Assembly: GCF_000368585.1 (NCBI RefSeq)
Contig: NZ_KB849558.1
Location: 1,379,359-1,443,358 of the forward strand
Origin: Acinetobacter venetianus RAG-1 = CIP 110063
GTDB lineage: Bacteria > Pseudomonadota > Gammaproteobacteria > Pseudomonadales > Moraxellaceae
Length of the DNA: 64,000 nt
Direction of reading: 5' to 3'
In this document: in pieces, positions 44,499 to 53,304 of the stretch
Layout: each line of letters starts with the position of its first letter
Numbering within the stretch: position 1 is the stretch's first letter
Made by a program: the position numbers and the translations under genes
The notes under the pieces: generated by a model
The model's database searches: none
What the model was told of the DNA's origin: nothing
The model's input: the letters and a program-made list of their open reading frames with translations, nothing else

Positions 44499-45143
44499 TT
44501 ATTGCATAAGTTGCCACAACCGTTTTTTCAATAATGGTTGTGCGATCATTTCTTCTAAACTCGCTAAATATAAGAGATTTGAATGTTGTAGAAAATCAAG
44601 TTGGCCTAGGCAGAGTATTTTTTTGTTATTTGCCGATGCATCTAAGAACCCTTGGATGTAAGAAGATAAGCCTCTACTCTCTTGGAAACCAGCCAATGGA
44701 AATGGCCATTTCAGCTCAGCATATTGTCCAAGTTTTGCTTTTTGAATATTACGCCAAAGTTGTCGTTGTTCATCATTTAACTGGCTACTTTCTACCAAAA
44801 TGGCAGTATTTTCTAGCACATACATCTGCAACTCAAATGCTTGCACAGATGCACTAACGACAACCTGTTCTTTTTCAGAAATCGCCTTTTGAACAGATGC
44901 TTGTTCTGTAATTTCAACTTGAGGAGATTCAGCTTGTTTTATTTTTTGTGGCTGTACTTCATTTGTTTGAATTTCTGGTTTGAGTGTTTCAGTCTCAAAA
45001 CTCATTTGTGGTATTTGCGGAGTTTCTTCAACTGCTTGATCTCGCCAAATGCTTGAGGCAGTATTTTTTTGGCACACTACATCTCTAGGAATCCAAACAT
45101 CTATTCCCAAAGCTGCCAATACATTTCTTTGCTGCCCAATCAT
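44499..45143 (-). CDS. HolD-like protein (putative DNA polymerase III psi subunit)
   Basis: 214 residues. The N-terminus QQRNVLAALGIDVWIPRDVV resembles the start of psi (HolD), where the leading peptide binds chi and a LGI-x2-W pattern is kept. The middle is low complexity (Glu, Gln, Ser rich) and the end LYLASLEEMIAQPLLKKRLW is helical. Pseudomonads have a similarly long, divergent psi, so this is a plausible homologue. Some such proteins are misnamed TonB-like because of the Pro/Glu-rich linker. Assignment is tentative. Confidence 0.5.
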   Translation of the reverse strand: MIGQQRNVLAALGIDVWIPRDVVCQKNTASSIWRDQAVEETPQIPQMSFETETLKPEIQTNEVQPQKIKQAESPQVEITEQASVQKAISEKEQVVVSASVQAFELQMYVLENTAILVESSQLNDEQRQLWRNIQKAKLGQYAELKWPFPLAGFQESRGLSSYIQGFLDASANNKKILCLGQLDFLQHSNLLYLASLEEMIAQPLLKKRLWQLMQ

Positions 45144-45290
45144 CTCGCCTACTCATTTCGTTAACTTACAGTATTTTGAATGACTGTAATGTCGAATAGT
45201 CTAACATAAACAGATCACCTCTAAATGGCTTCGTTTTGTTCAATCACAACCCCCACCAAAAATCCTAAAAGCCATTTCTCATATCTCGTT

Positions 45291-45349
45291 AGATTAGGCA
45301 AATATTAAATAAGAATAGGCAATCTTTCATTCGTCGATTTTTAGACAAT
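45291..45349 (+). promoter_or_regulatory. AraC-type activator site and promoter, copy C
   Basis: The complement of 45291-45317 reads TATTCTTATTTAAT then ATTTGCCTAATCT, matching copies A and B at 24508 and 26035. A -10-like GACAAT follows after 26 bases (45344-45349), the same spacing as in A and B. It points toward the metallo-hydrolase gene at 45405. Confidence 0.55.
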
Positions 45350-45404
45350 ATTTCATCATTTTGTCGCTTTGACTTTTTATTAATGTTGTTAATCGAATGC
45401 TCAA

Positions 45405-46526
45405 ATGAAAAGGTTAATTCTATCTATGCTAATTCTTTTTGCTATCGTTGTTGTCTTGCTACTAGGTAGCAGCATTTTGTACACACAGCACCCATTGTTT
45501 GGTAAAAATCCAACAGGTGAACGATTACAATTGATTGAAAACTCTCCCAACTATCGCCAAGGTCAATTTAGAAATTTAATGGAGAAATCTGGTATCGCTG
45601 AAGATACAAGTATTTTCATCGAACTGTATAGAACTTTCATTAAAACCATCCCACACCGTAATCCAAAAGACCCCATCCCCTCTATTCAAACCAATCTCAA
45701 AACATTAAATCCCAAACAAGATGTGATTGTATGGTTTGGGCACTCTTCTGTGTTTATGCAATTACATGGCAAAACCTTTCTAATCGATCCTGTCATGAGC
45801 GGTAAAGCAACACCTTTCCCATGGGGAACTCGAGCATATAAAGGCACAGATATTTATAGCGTTGAGGATTTGCCTGCAATTGATTACTTACTCATCTCAC
45901 ATGATCACTACGACCATTTAGATTATGAAACAGCACTCAAGCTCAAAGACAAAGTTCGATATGTCATTACAGGATTGGGAGTCGGTGAGCATTTTGAATA
46001 TTGGGGTTATCCCAAAGATAAACTGATTGAAAAAGATTGGGGCGACCGAATCGAATTTGATGACGGGATTACCATTATTACCGAAACCACACATCATGAT
46101 TCTCGACGTGCGTTCAATGGTGGCAAAAATCTTTGGGTCTCATTTATTATTCAATCCCCTAAAAGAAAAGTTTTCTATACAGGTGATGGTGGTTATGACA
46201 AACATTTTACAGAGATTGGAAAAAAATATGGGCCTTTCGATTGGGCATTAATGGAAAATGGTCAATATGATGCTGCTTGGCGCTCAGTACACTGTCATCC
46301 CGATGAGGTTGCTCAAGCAACTGAAGAACTCAAAGCACGGAATATGATTCCAGTACATCACTCTAAATTTAGCTTAGCCAAACATCCTTGGAAAGAGCCA
46401 ATCACACGTATCGTTCAATACTCACAAAGAAGAAATTATCGACTTGCCACCCCAATGATTGGGGAATTAGTTGAACTCGATAATGATCAACAAAACTTCA
46501 AACAATGGTGGAAAAATATTCACTAA
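45405..46526 (+). CDS. MBL-fold metallo-hydrolase (NAPE-PLD/UlaG-like)
   Basis: 373 residues with an N-terminal hydrophobic anchor or signal (LILSMLILFAIVVVLLLGSS). The metallo-beta-lactamase domain has WFGHSSVFMQL, the metal motif SHDHYDHLD, TGDGGYDKHF and PVHHSKFSLAKHPW. This is the NAPE-PLD/UlaG branch, which includes phosphodiesterases and lactonases. Probably membrane anchored and facing the periplasm. Preceded by promoter copy C of the AraC-type element. Confidence 0.87.
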   Translation: MKRLILSMLILFAIVVVLLLGSSILYTQHPLFGKNPTGERLQLIENSPNYRQGQFRNLMEKSGIAEDTSIFIELYRTFIKTIPHRNPKDPIPSIQTNLKTLNPKQDVIVWFGHSSVFMQLHGKTFLIDPVMSGKATPFPWGTRAYKGTDIYSVEDLPAIDYLLISHDHYDHLDYETALKLKDKVRYVITGLGVGEHFEYWGYPKDKLIEKDWGDRIEFDDGITIITETTHHDSRRAFNGGKNLWVSFIIQSPKRKVFYTGDGGYDKHFTEIGKKYGPFDWALMENGQYDAAWRSVHCHPDEVAQATEELKARNMIPVHHSKFSLAKHPWKEPITRIVQYSQRRNYRLATPMIGELVELDNDQQNFKQWWKNIH

Positions 46527-46561
46527 CCTTGTTCTAACATCCATTCGAAAGACTTTTATTC

Positions 46562-46602
46562 GCATTTAAAGAATTAGATAAATGCTCTAATTCTTTTAAT
46601 GC
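46562..46602. terminator. Bidirectional terminator
   Basis: 16-bp stem with one mismatch around AAAGAATTAG / CTAATTCTTT (46568-46577, 46587-46596), between the convergent metallo-hydrolase and azoreductase genes. Confidence 0.75.
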
Positions 46603-46623
46603 TTGAAATATTTGTTCAAAAAA

Positions 46624-47220
46624 TCAGACTGCGAGTTTTAGTATCTGCGTATGTGCGGCTTTTAAAGCATTTTCACGTAATGGTGGAATATCCATACCCT
46701 CAGCATAAACAAACTCAACATTATGAATACCAATCAAACCTAACACTGATGTTAAATAAGGACTTACAGCATCTGTCGCCTGCCCTAAATGTACTCCGCC
46801 ACGGCTACTGACCACAATTGCATTTACGCCGTCTACCAAACCTTGCGGATAAGTTTCGGTATATCTGAAGGTATGACGAGCACGTACAACCAAATCAAAC
46901 CAGTTTTTCAATTGCGTCGGTACATTCAAGTTATACATCGGCGCACCGATCAACAATAAGTCAGCCTGCTTTAATTCTGCAATCAATTGATCAGACAGTT
47001 GCACAATCTTTTGGATTTGCTGTGAATCATTTTCGACACCACGTAGCGCATGAAAAATATCAGCATTTAATACAGGTAAATTCAGCGTTGTTAAGTCATG
47101 TGTAATCACATCATCTTGAAAGCCATGTTCAGCTCTTTGCTTTAAAAGCTGCTCAATGAGCTGATTCGTCTGAGATTGCTCACCCATCATGCTTGATTTA
47201 AGTACTAACACCTTTGTCAT
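46624..47220 (-). CDS. azoR: FMN-dependent NADH-azoreductase
   Basis: 198 residues with the flavodoxin-like fold of AzoR: LVLKSSMMGEQSQTN for FMN phosphate, GAPMYNLNVPTQLKNWFD and SSRGGVHLG. The enzyme reduces quinones and azo dyes at the expense of NADH. It is divergent from a LysR gene with a candidate LysR box between them. Confidence 0.9.
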   Translation of the reverse strand: MTKVLVLKSSMMGEQSQTNQLIEQLLKQRAEHGFQDDVITHDLTTLNLPVLNADIFHALRGVENDSQQIQKIVQLSDQLIAELKQADLLLIGAPMYNLNVPTQLKNWFDLVVRARHTFRYTETYPQGLVDGVNAIVVSSRGGVHLGQATDAVSPYLTSVLGLIGIHNVEFVYAEGMDIPPLRENALKAAHTQILKLAV

Positions 47221-47249
47221 ATCTATGCCCTATTAAGTGGATAGCACCA

Positions 47250-47265
47250 TATTACGATCACAATA
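47250..47265. promoter_or_regulatory. Candidate LysR box
   Basis: TATTACGATCACAATA, a TATT-N8-AATA dyad with the T-N11-A pattern, in the 99-base gap between azoR and the LysR gene. Confidence 0.45.
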
Positions 47266-47319
47266 TTTTCAACAAAAGTGATATTATTTCCTAAAATTGA
47301 TTCCAAAAACTCTACAATT

Positions 47320-48237
47320 ATGCATGCTGAACTGAATACTATTGCGATTTTTGTCACTGTTGTTGAGGCGGGTAGTTTTACAAATGCTGCTGAACAATTG
47401 CATCTCACTCGATCTGCGATTAGCAAAAGTATTGCTCGTTTAGAAGAACGGTTAGGTGTGACCTTATTTAAACGTACAACACGATTACTTGGCTTGACTG
47501 ATGAAGGTGCACTTTTTTATCAACATAGCCGCATAGCTATCGCTGAAATTCATACTGCTGAACATTTACTGGATCAAGGCAAAATCTCAGCCACAGGTTT
47601 ATTACGAATTTCTGCACCCGTTTTAGTCGGCCAACTATTTATTACGCCGTTAATAGTTGAATTTGCTCAACAACATCCAGACCTTCAAGTTGAACTTTCT
47701 TTCAATGATCGAACTGTTGATTTGATCGAGGATGGTTTTGACCTCGCCATCCGCATCGGTCATTTAGCCGATACACACCAACTGATCGCTAAAAAGTTAG
47801 GTGATCATCGTATGCTACTGTGTGCTACCGCAGATTATCTTGCAAAACATGGTGAAATTAAGCATTTAGATGATCTGAAAAATCACACTACCATCACCTA
47901 TCCACACACGGGTTATTTACAAAAATGGCATTTGCAGACAGAGGATAAACAACTTATTTCGATTAAACCGAAAGCCAAATTTATGCTGAATGACATGCAA
48001 GCAATCAAAAATACAGTTTTATTGGGCGCTGGTGTTGCATGGCTACCAGACTGGCTCATTCAAGATGAACTGCAACAAGGAAAGCTGATACAAACACTGT
48101 CTGATGTTACAACCATCAACTTTCCTATACATGTAGTTTGGTCATCACAATCATTTATGCCGTTAAAAACACGTTTGGCTATTGATCACTTAGTCAAACA
48201 TTTATCTAAACAATTTAGATCAGAATCAGCATTTTAA
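47320..48237 (+). CDS. LysR-family transcriptional regulator
   Basis: 305 residues from the ATG at 47320; the GTG at 47278 lies inside the promoter region. The helix-turn-helix is FVTVVEAGSFTNAAEQLHLT then SAISKSIARLEERLG, followed by the periplasmic-binding-protein-like effector domain. The arrangement beside azoR suggests that it controls the azoreductase in answer to quinones or electrophiles. Confidence 0.92.
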   Translation: MHAELNTIAIFVTVVEAGSFTNAAEQLHLTRSAISKSIARLEERLGVTLFKRTTRLLGLTDEGALFYQHSRIAIAEIHTAEHLLDQGKISATGLLRISAPVLVGQLFITPLIVEFAQQHPDLQVELSFNDRTVDLIEDGFDLAIRIGHLADTHQLIAKKLGDHRMLLCATADYLAKHGEIKHLDDLKNHTTITYPHTGYLQKWHLQTEDKQLISIKPKAKFMLNDMQAIKNTVLLGAGVAWLPDWLIQDELQQGKLIQTLSDVTTINFPIHVVWSSQSFMPLKTRLAIDHLVKHLSKQFRSESAF

Positions 48238-48265
48238 TTTTTTAATCTAAAATATGCCAAACAAA

Positions 48266-48336
48266 ACTTAGCCATAAGGATAAGTTTTTCTTGACTTGAA
48301 TATTTTTTAGCACAATACTTACCCTTATGGCTAAGT
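48266..48336 (+). promoter_or_regulatory. ArsR promoter with flanking operator arms
   Basis: Two 20-base arms, 48266-48285 and 48317-48336, are inverted copies with 19 of 20 matches (core CCATAAGG/CCTTATGG). Between them lie TTGACT (48291-48296) and, after 17 bases, AATACT (48314-48319). The right arm covers the ATG at 48327. Confidence 0.65.
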
Positions 48337-48674
48337 ATGATTCACAACTTGATCTGTTATTTAATGCTTTAAGTGATCCAACACGCAGAGCAATATTGAC
48401 TCGTCTGTCGCATGGCGATGCAACCACAACATCATTGGCAGAAGAACATGCAATGGCCCTTCCTTCTTTTCTTAAACATTTAAGAAAACTAGAAGAAGCT
48501 GGGCTCATTACGACCCTAAAAAATGGCCGAGTCAGAACATATGCACTTAGCCCCAATGCGTTAAACCCTGTGCAACACTGGTTACACGAACAACAAGCCA
48601 TGTGGGAAACGCGCTTAAATCAATTAGAAGACTATGCACTCAATTTACAAAGGAAAAGAAAAAATGAATCTTGA
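48327..48674 (+). CDS. ArsR-family transcriptional regulator
   Basis: 115 residues. The winged helix is LFNALSDPTRRAILTRL then TTSLAEEHAMALPSFLKHLR and the wing LKNGRVRTYALSP. Metal-binding Cys residues of classical ArsR are absent, so it belongs to the group paired with SRPBCC genes. There is no Shine-Dalgarno upstream of the ATG, and the predicted transcription start falls at or next to the start codon. It overlaps the SRPBCC gene by 11 bases. Confidence 0.92.
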   Translation: MAKYDSQLDLLFNALSDPTRRAILTRLSHGDATTTSLAEEHAMALPSFLKHLRKLEEAGLITTLKNGRVRTYALSPNALNPVQHWLHEQQAMWETRLNQLEDYALNLQRKRKNES

Positions 48675-49128
48675 TCCCCAAACAGATCTAAAACTAGAAA
48701 GAACTGTTGCTGTACCCCGCGCATTACTTTGGGAATGTTGGACGACTCCAGAACATATTAAACATTTCTTTATCCCTAAACCGCACTCAATTGAATCATG
48801 TGAAATTGATTTAAAAGTGGGTGGAAAATTTAACACCTTATTTAATGTGGATGGCAATCTTATTCCAAATAACGGCGTATTTTTAGAAATTATTGAGGGT
48901 GAAAAATTAGTTTTCACCGATGCCTATACTGAAGATTGGAAACCGAGTGAAAATCCATTTATGACAGCGATGATTATTTTTGAAGACCTTGATGATGGAT
49001 CTACAAAATATACGGCGATTGCACGCCATCGTACTCCTGAGGCAAGACAACAACATGAAGACATGGGTTTCTTTCATGGTTGGGGTACTGTCGTAGATCA
49101 ATTAGAATCTTATGCTCAAAAGCTCTAA
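48664..49128 (+). CDS. SRPBCC/AHSA1-family protein
   Basis: 154 residues from the ATG at 48664 (AGGAAAAG upstream). It has the START-like beginning LERTVAVPRALLWECWTTPEHIKHFFIP and the end MGFFHGWGTVVDQLESYAQKL. ArsR-SRPBCC pairs are common; the second protein binds a hydrophobic ligand and its role is unknown. Overlap with the regulator gene indicates coupled translation. Confidence 0.9.
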   Translation: MNLDPQTDLKLERTVAVPRALLWECWTTPEHIKHFFIPKPHSIESCEIDLKVGGKFNTLFNVDGNLIPNNGVFLEIIEGEKLVFTDAYTEDWKPSENPFMTAMIIFEDLDDGSTKYTAIARHRTPEARQQHEDMGFFHGWGTVVDQLESYAQKL

Positions 49129-49150
49129 ATCACGATATCCCAAAATATAA

Positions 49151-49178
49151 AACAGACAGGATAAAACCTGTCTTTTTA
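49151..49178 (+). terminator. Rho-independent terminator
   Basis: AGACAGG-ATAAAA-CCTGTCT hairpin followed by TTTTT, 22 bases after the SRPBCC stop; it faces the convergent umuC gene and may serve both. Confidence 0.85.
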
Positions 49179-49198
49179 TTGAGAGCAATTCATATATG

Positions 49199-50497
49199 CT
49201 AAGAAACTTTTAAAATATCACTCCATTTCGTAAGATAACTTGGAGATTTAAAGCTTTGCGTCATCGCCCATGTGCGCCCATGCGGTGTAATCAGTCTTCC
49301 GAGCGTCATCACATCACGTCCAAATTTTTGATTGATATAATCAAATGTCGCTGAAAGATTTTGTCGTTCGATCATTTCCTCAGTGTTATGAAACAAATCA
49401 ACGGCATGAGCGTGTTGTGGAATAATATCAAGCAAAATTACCTCCGCTTTCTTATAACGATGTCCTGCTTGATAAATACGATCAAGTCCTTGTTGAACTG
49501 CCTTGATAATGTCTAGGCGATCATCACTATAGTCTGACAAATAAACGGTTGTATAAGGACGATAATATTCATTTTTATTAAAGCGATTGGTGCGAATACT
49601 TATCCCAACAGCTTTGCACAATAATTTTTGTTGTCGCAAACGCTCGACTGCTCGCAAGGTAAATTCAGTTAAAGCACCACTTAGACTATTCTTATCTTCA
49701 ATTGGTTGCCCAAAGGATCGGCTACTCAGTACTTGGCGACGATCTGGAATTACATCCTCTATTTCTAAACAAGCAATTCCTCTTAATTCTTTGACTGTAT
49801 TTTCCAGTACAACCGAAAAGTGCTGTCCGATCATCTTTGGATCAGCTTCGACCAAATCCATCACCGAATGGATATTCATTTTTTCTAAACGCTGTCGAAT
49901 CTTTCGTCCAACGCCCCAAACCTCACCTACAGGCAAATACGTTAATAAATCCTCGATGATACAAGGATCCTCATCCACCATGTTACAAACACTTTGAAAA
50001 CATGAATTATTTTTTGCTAAATGATTCGCAAGTTTTGCTTGAGTCTTGGAATATCCTATTCCAATACAACATGGTAAACCTAACCAATTCTTCACAGTCG
50101 ATAAAATCTGCTGCGCATAACTGGTTAAATCATATTGATCGTGATAAGCGGTGAACTCTAAAAAGCATTCGTCTATCGAATATACTTCTTGCTCACATGG
50201 ATCAACAAAACTCCCTAAAATGTTCATAAAACGGCGAGACATTTCCGCATACAACGCATAATTACTGGAAAAGACTTGCACCTGATGCTGTCGAACCAAA
50301 TCTTCGATCTGAAAAAATGGCACTGCCATTTTTATGCCGAGCTTTTTCGCTTCATAAGAACGAGAAACCACACAGCCATCGTTATTCGACAAAACCACCA
50401 CAGGACGATGTTCTAGCTTTGGATTAAACACACGCTCACAACTGACATAGCAGTTATTCACATCGATCAAAGCAAAAATTCGTTGTGGCAAACTCAT
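49199..50497 (-). CDS. umuC: DNA polymerase V catalytic subunit UmuC
   Basis: A 432-residue Y-family translesion polymerase. Catalytic carboxylates lie in [17 protein letters not shown] (first Asp) and [11 protein letters not shown] (SIDE motif). Helix-hairpin-helix ([19 protein letters not shown]) and little-finger domains follow, with normal length. It begins 5 bases after the umuDAb stop, so the two form an operon. Unlike the truncated copy known in A. baylyi, this gene is full length. Confidence 0.95.
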   Translation of the reverse strand: MSLPQRIFALIDVNNCYVSCERVFNPKLEHRPVVVLSNNDGCVVSRSYEAKKLGIKMAVPFFQIEDLVRQHQVQVFSSNYALYAEMSRRFMNILGSFVDPCEQEVYSIDECFLEFTAYHDQYDLTSYAQQILSTVKNWLGLPCCIGIGYSKTQAKLANHLAKNNSCFQSVCNMVDEDPCIIEDLLTYLPVGEVWGVGRKIRQRLEKMNIHSVMDLVEADPKMIGQHFSVVLENTVKELRGIACLEIEDVIPDRRQVLSSRSFGQPIEDKNSLSGALTEFTLRAVERLRQQKLLCKAVGISIRTNRFNKNEYYRPYTTVYLSDYSDDRLDIIKAVQQGLDRIYQAGHRYKKAEVILLDIIPQHAHAVDLFHNTEEMIERQNLSATFDYINQKFGRDVMTLGRLITPHGRTWAMTQSFKSPSYLTKWSDILKVS

Positions 50498-50502
50498 CTA
50501 GT

Positions 50503-51114
50503 TCACCTCATCGGTTTTAGGTTATAAGTGACAACACCCCAAATCACCAGTTCTTGACCCTCAGTGATATAAATATTTTGATAATCAGGGTTTTCGGCTT
50601 TGAGCCATACTTTCGGGGGGCTGAAATGGTGATCAATCATTAAACGTTTGACAGTAAAATCATTATCAATCAAGGCAATCACAATATCACCTGACTTAGC
50701 AGGGATACTTCGATCAACCACGAGTGGATCATCAATATCAATTCCTACATCCAACATCGAAAGTGAATTTGCTTTTACGATAAAAGTTGAATTTTCATTA
50801 CGAATTAAAAATTCATTTAAATCCAAAGCTTGTTCAACATGATCCTGTGCTGGTGACGGAAAACCAGCAGCAACACGTTCCGTTGCCAGTGGAATATGGT
50901 AAATTCGATCATTCTTCGCTTGAACATTCTGAATTTTTAGCGAAGTACTTAGATCGCTACGTGCACCTGTTTTGACATTATTCAGTAACCAACTTTTGAT
51001 GAAATCAACTTGAGACTCAGGAACACGAATCACTTTGGTGGGTTCACTGAATTGCGCTTTACGTCCCGCATTTGCTCTGGCACCACCATGCTCTGATTCA
51101 GTTTTTTTAGCCAT
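50503..51114 (-). CDS. umuDAb: SOS repressor / UmuD homologue UmuDAb
   Basis: 203 residues with the N-terminal extension of the Acinetobacter type. The self-cleavage site is Ala83-Gly84 (ERVAAGFPSPAQ) and the Ser/Lys dyad is Ser119 (NSLSML) and Lys156 (DFTVKRL), exactly the positions described for UmuDAb. In Acinetobacter, which has no LexA, UmuDAb with DdrR represses error-prone polymerase genes until RecA-stimulated self-cleavage. The operator lies 45 bases upstream. Confidence 0.95.
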   Translation of the reverse strand: MAKKTESEHGGARANAGRKAQFSEPTKVIRVPESQVDFIKSWLLNNVKTGARSDLSTSLKIQNVQAKNDRIYHIPLATERVAAGFPSPAQDHVEQALDLNEFLIRNENSTFIVKANSLSMLDVGIDIDDPLVVDRSIPAKSGDIVIALIDNDFTVKRLMIDHHFSPPKVWLKAENPDYQNIYITEGQELVIWGVVTYNLKPMR

Positions 51115-51158
51115 AAATCCCCCTTACCCAAGTTTTAATTGCTTGAAAATAATTTAAC

Positions 51159-51179
51159 TTGAAAAAGTTACAAATTCAA
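51159..51179. promoter_or_regulatory. UmuDAb/DdrR operator (SOS box)
   Basis: 21-base dyad TTGAA-N11-TTCAA whose middle contains AAAGTTACAAA. It closely resembles the published A. baumannii UmuDAb site, from memory 19 of 21 positions. It lies between umuDAb and the divergent ddrR-like gene. Confidence 0.8.
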
Positions 51180-51405
51180 GTTGACGAATAATATTTTTTG
51201 CATAAGAATAAATTTCATAGATCAGATTTTAGCTTGTTTGATTTAAACAAGGATGTAAACAAACTAAAATTAATGCTTTAAAATCAATTACTTACAGAGT
51301 TTAACTCAACATTAATTCTGCTAAGTAATTGATCTAAAAAGTAATATATCTGGTCTCTCAGCAGTTAGGTTTTATTCAAATATTTTTGATGTGGAGACAT
51401 GAAAA

Positions 51406-51636
51406 ATGAACAATCGACGTGATGCTATTCTTGGCTATGCTGATGAACAACATGCTTACTTTATCCGTCTGATCGAAGACAACAATGTTCTTGGTAATAG
51501 CTATGGTTTATTTTGTGAAAGTCCAAATAGTGAAGCAGCAGAAAGTATTATGACGACGCTCTTCTTAAAAAAATCTTTTTGGTTAAATGGCTCAGAATTT
51601 AACGATATTGTTAAAGGACTTAATCTGATTAGTTAG
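51406..51636 (+). CDS. ddrR: DdrR-like SOS corepressor
   Basis: A 76-residue protein, divergent from umuDAb as in other Acinetobacter. It starts with a GGAG motif 10 bases upstream and has no known domain, which is true for DdrR in general. DdrR acts with UmuDAb as corepressor of the DNA-damage regulon. The assignment rests mainly on size and location. Confidence 0.75.
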   Translation: MNNRRDAILGYADEQHAYFIRLIEDNNVLGNSYGLFCESPNSEAAESIMTTLFLKKSFWLNGSEFNDIVKGLNLIS

Positions 51637-51784
51637 TCAAAATTTAATTTATTGCTCTAGTAAAAGCACTGGTTTTAATTCTGTAAGGATTCAGATTATT
51701 TTATCTTCCATTAAAATAAACCAAGAAAATCTTGATAAAAATACTGAACAATACCTTTAAAATAATAATTACATTCAATTATAA

Positions 51785-51816
51785 AAAATCCACCTATTAA
51801 AGAGTAGGTGGATTTT
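51785..51816. terminator. Bidirectional terminator
   Basis: 12-bp stem AAAATCCACCTA / TAGGTGGATTTT with 8-base loop and A/T runs on both sides, between the convergent ddrR-like and 75-residue protein genes. Confidence 0.9.
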
Positions 51817-51836
51817 ATTTTCAAATTCAACATTTT

Positions 51837-52064
51837 TTAAATAAACCTTTTATCATCCACAGCTGAGACTAACCGATAAACCTTACCATCTTCTTCATTT
51901 TCAAAAAGTAAATCCATATTCGGGAAAAGAACTTCACCTTCAACTTCAATATGCTCTACTCTTTTGAAAAATGGCAGATCATGATCCTCAAAATCATTTA
52001 GCTGTGCCATCACAATAGATTCATTCTCTTCTTGATCCTTAATAATTACCGTGACTCTTTCCAT
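51837..52064 (-). CDS. Small acidic conserved protein
   Basis: 75 residues, strongly acidic (VIIKDQEENESIVMAQLNDF, LLFENEEDGKVYRLVSAVDD), with a GAGGA ribosome site 6 bases before the ATG and a good terminator after it, so it is a real gene. No known family recognised. Confidence 0.7.
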   Translation of the reverse strand: MERVTVIIKDQEENESIVMAQLNDFEDHDLPFFKRVEHIEVEGEVLFPNMDLLFENEEDGKVYRLVSAVDDKRFI

Positions 52065-52602
52065 AATATCCTCGCAAAGTGCCTTTTATAAGACTATGGG
52101 AAAATTTATCAAGATTGTCGACCTAATCGTTGTAACAAGAGTTATAAGTATTATACTTTTATTAATTATGCTGCTAACACATTGAAATTAGCTAAGCAAA
52201 GTGTTTTTTAACTTACCTCCTAGTTACAATTAATTTGTAAAAATTAAAATATTTCAATAGTGATCAGTTAAAGTAAAAATCAAAGTTCAATAACTTACAT
52301 AAAATTTAACGCATACAAACAGCGCCGATTGACTACCAAGTTGTTCAACCAAGAGAAATCGACCAACATTTAACCATCACATATTAGCCATTAGTCTTGG
52401 TACACTCATCAAGCACTCAATTTATTGATAAAGTTAGCGCACGGTTTGATACACCTACTATGGTGCCGCATATGAGTTCAACTTGTGTGCGGCATTTTAA
52501 TTTGATCACAGTCAATTGTTCGTTAAAAAAGCATAAGTCTCATAGCGAATAAAGCACAACTATTTCATCTTCAAAAATATCATCAACTAATTTTAAATTG
52601 CC
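52065..52602. other. 538-base region with possible degenerate coding remnant
   Basis: No intact gene. On the plus strand about 52330-52515 one frame, broken by a stop, reads VVQPREIDQHLTITY, stop, PLVLVHSSSTQFIDKVSARF, then DTPTMVPHMSST, which looks like a decayed LysR effector domain. A hairpin TGCCGCA/TGCGGCA (52464-52494) with a TTTT tail lies inside it. Evidence is weak. Confidence 0.35.
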
Positions 52603-53226
52603 TCACTGCTGCTCGATTAATCTAATAACCCCTGTAACAATCATATCTATGGCAATTGTGCCGATCAGCAAGGCTGCCAATCGACCAGCAATATCAAAAT
52701 AGCGATCAATATGCTTTGCATGTTTATATCTCAAATGATCATGCGAAAACTTCATTAAAATTAATATACTGCATGACACAAATAGCGTAAGACCAATGAC
52801 TGCTGCCGCCTCTAAAAGATTCATTTTCATACCAGTGACAACGGCTGCACTAATCGTTCCTGGACCAATCATAAACGGCATCGCAATTGTGCCAGCTAAA
52901 TGTTCAGGTGCTCCTCTCATTTCACCAATCGTGTCCGCACCTTGAAATACGAATCGGTAACCAATCACTAAAAAGATGAGTCCACCAAAAATTTGAAATG
53001 ATTCAAATCTTACATTCAAATATTTATTAAAGATTGCCTCCCCACCCCAAGCAAAAAGAATGAAAGCAAGATAAGCAATCAAAGCACCTTGTATTAACCC
53101 TTTATTGAAGCTCTTTGTCTCCGTATGGCGAATAAGACCAATCATGTAGACACTCATGAGAAAAGGATTCAATAATGAGAAAAATAAAATAAAAGTATGA
53201 ATATATGGAGAAGTCACTGCTTTCAT
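52603..53226 (-). CDS. MarC-family integral membrane protein
   Basis: 207 residues with six hydrophobic segments. The family motif is seen as SLLNPFLMSVYMIGLI at the start and PFMIGPGTISAAVVTG near residue 117. MarC proteins are abundant inner-membrane proteins of unknown transport function; the old link to multiple antibiotic resistance was withdrawn. It follows the porin gene at 53305 in the same direction. Confidence 0.9.
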   Translation of the reverse strand: MKAVTSPYIHTFILFFSLLNPFLMSVYMIGLIRHTETKSFNKGLIQGALIAYLAFILFAWGGEAIFNKYLNVRFESFQIFGGLIFLVIGYRFVFQGADTIGEMRGAPEHLAGTIAMPFMIGPGTISAAVVTGMKMNLLEAAAVIGLTLFVSCSILILMKFSHDHLRYKHAKHIDRYFDIAGRLAALLIGTIAIDMIVTGVIRLIEQQ

Positions 53227-53304
53227 TACCTAAAATTTTTCAAGAGGCAGTCAAACCTCTTGAAAATTGTTGATGGAACAAGGTTAAAAAATTAAAAGCG
53301 TACT

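Noticed and set aside
44499..45143. TonB-like energy transducer
   Set aside because: The Pro/Gln/Glu-rich middle invites this name, but there is no N-terminal membrane helix or TonB C-terminal domain.
48242..48601. Minus-strand open frame of 119 codons
   Set aside because: Antisense to the ArsR gene, which has clear domain motifs and promoter; no supporting features on the minus strand.
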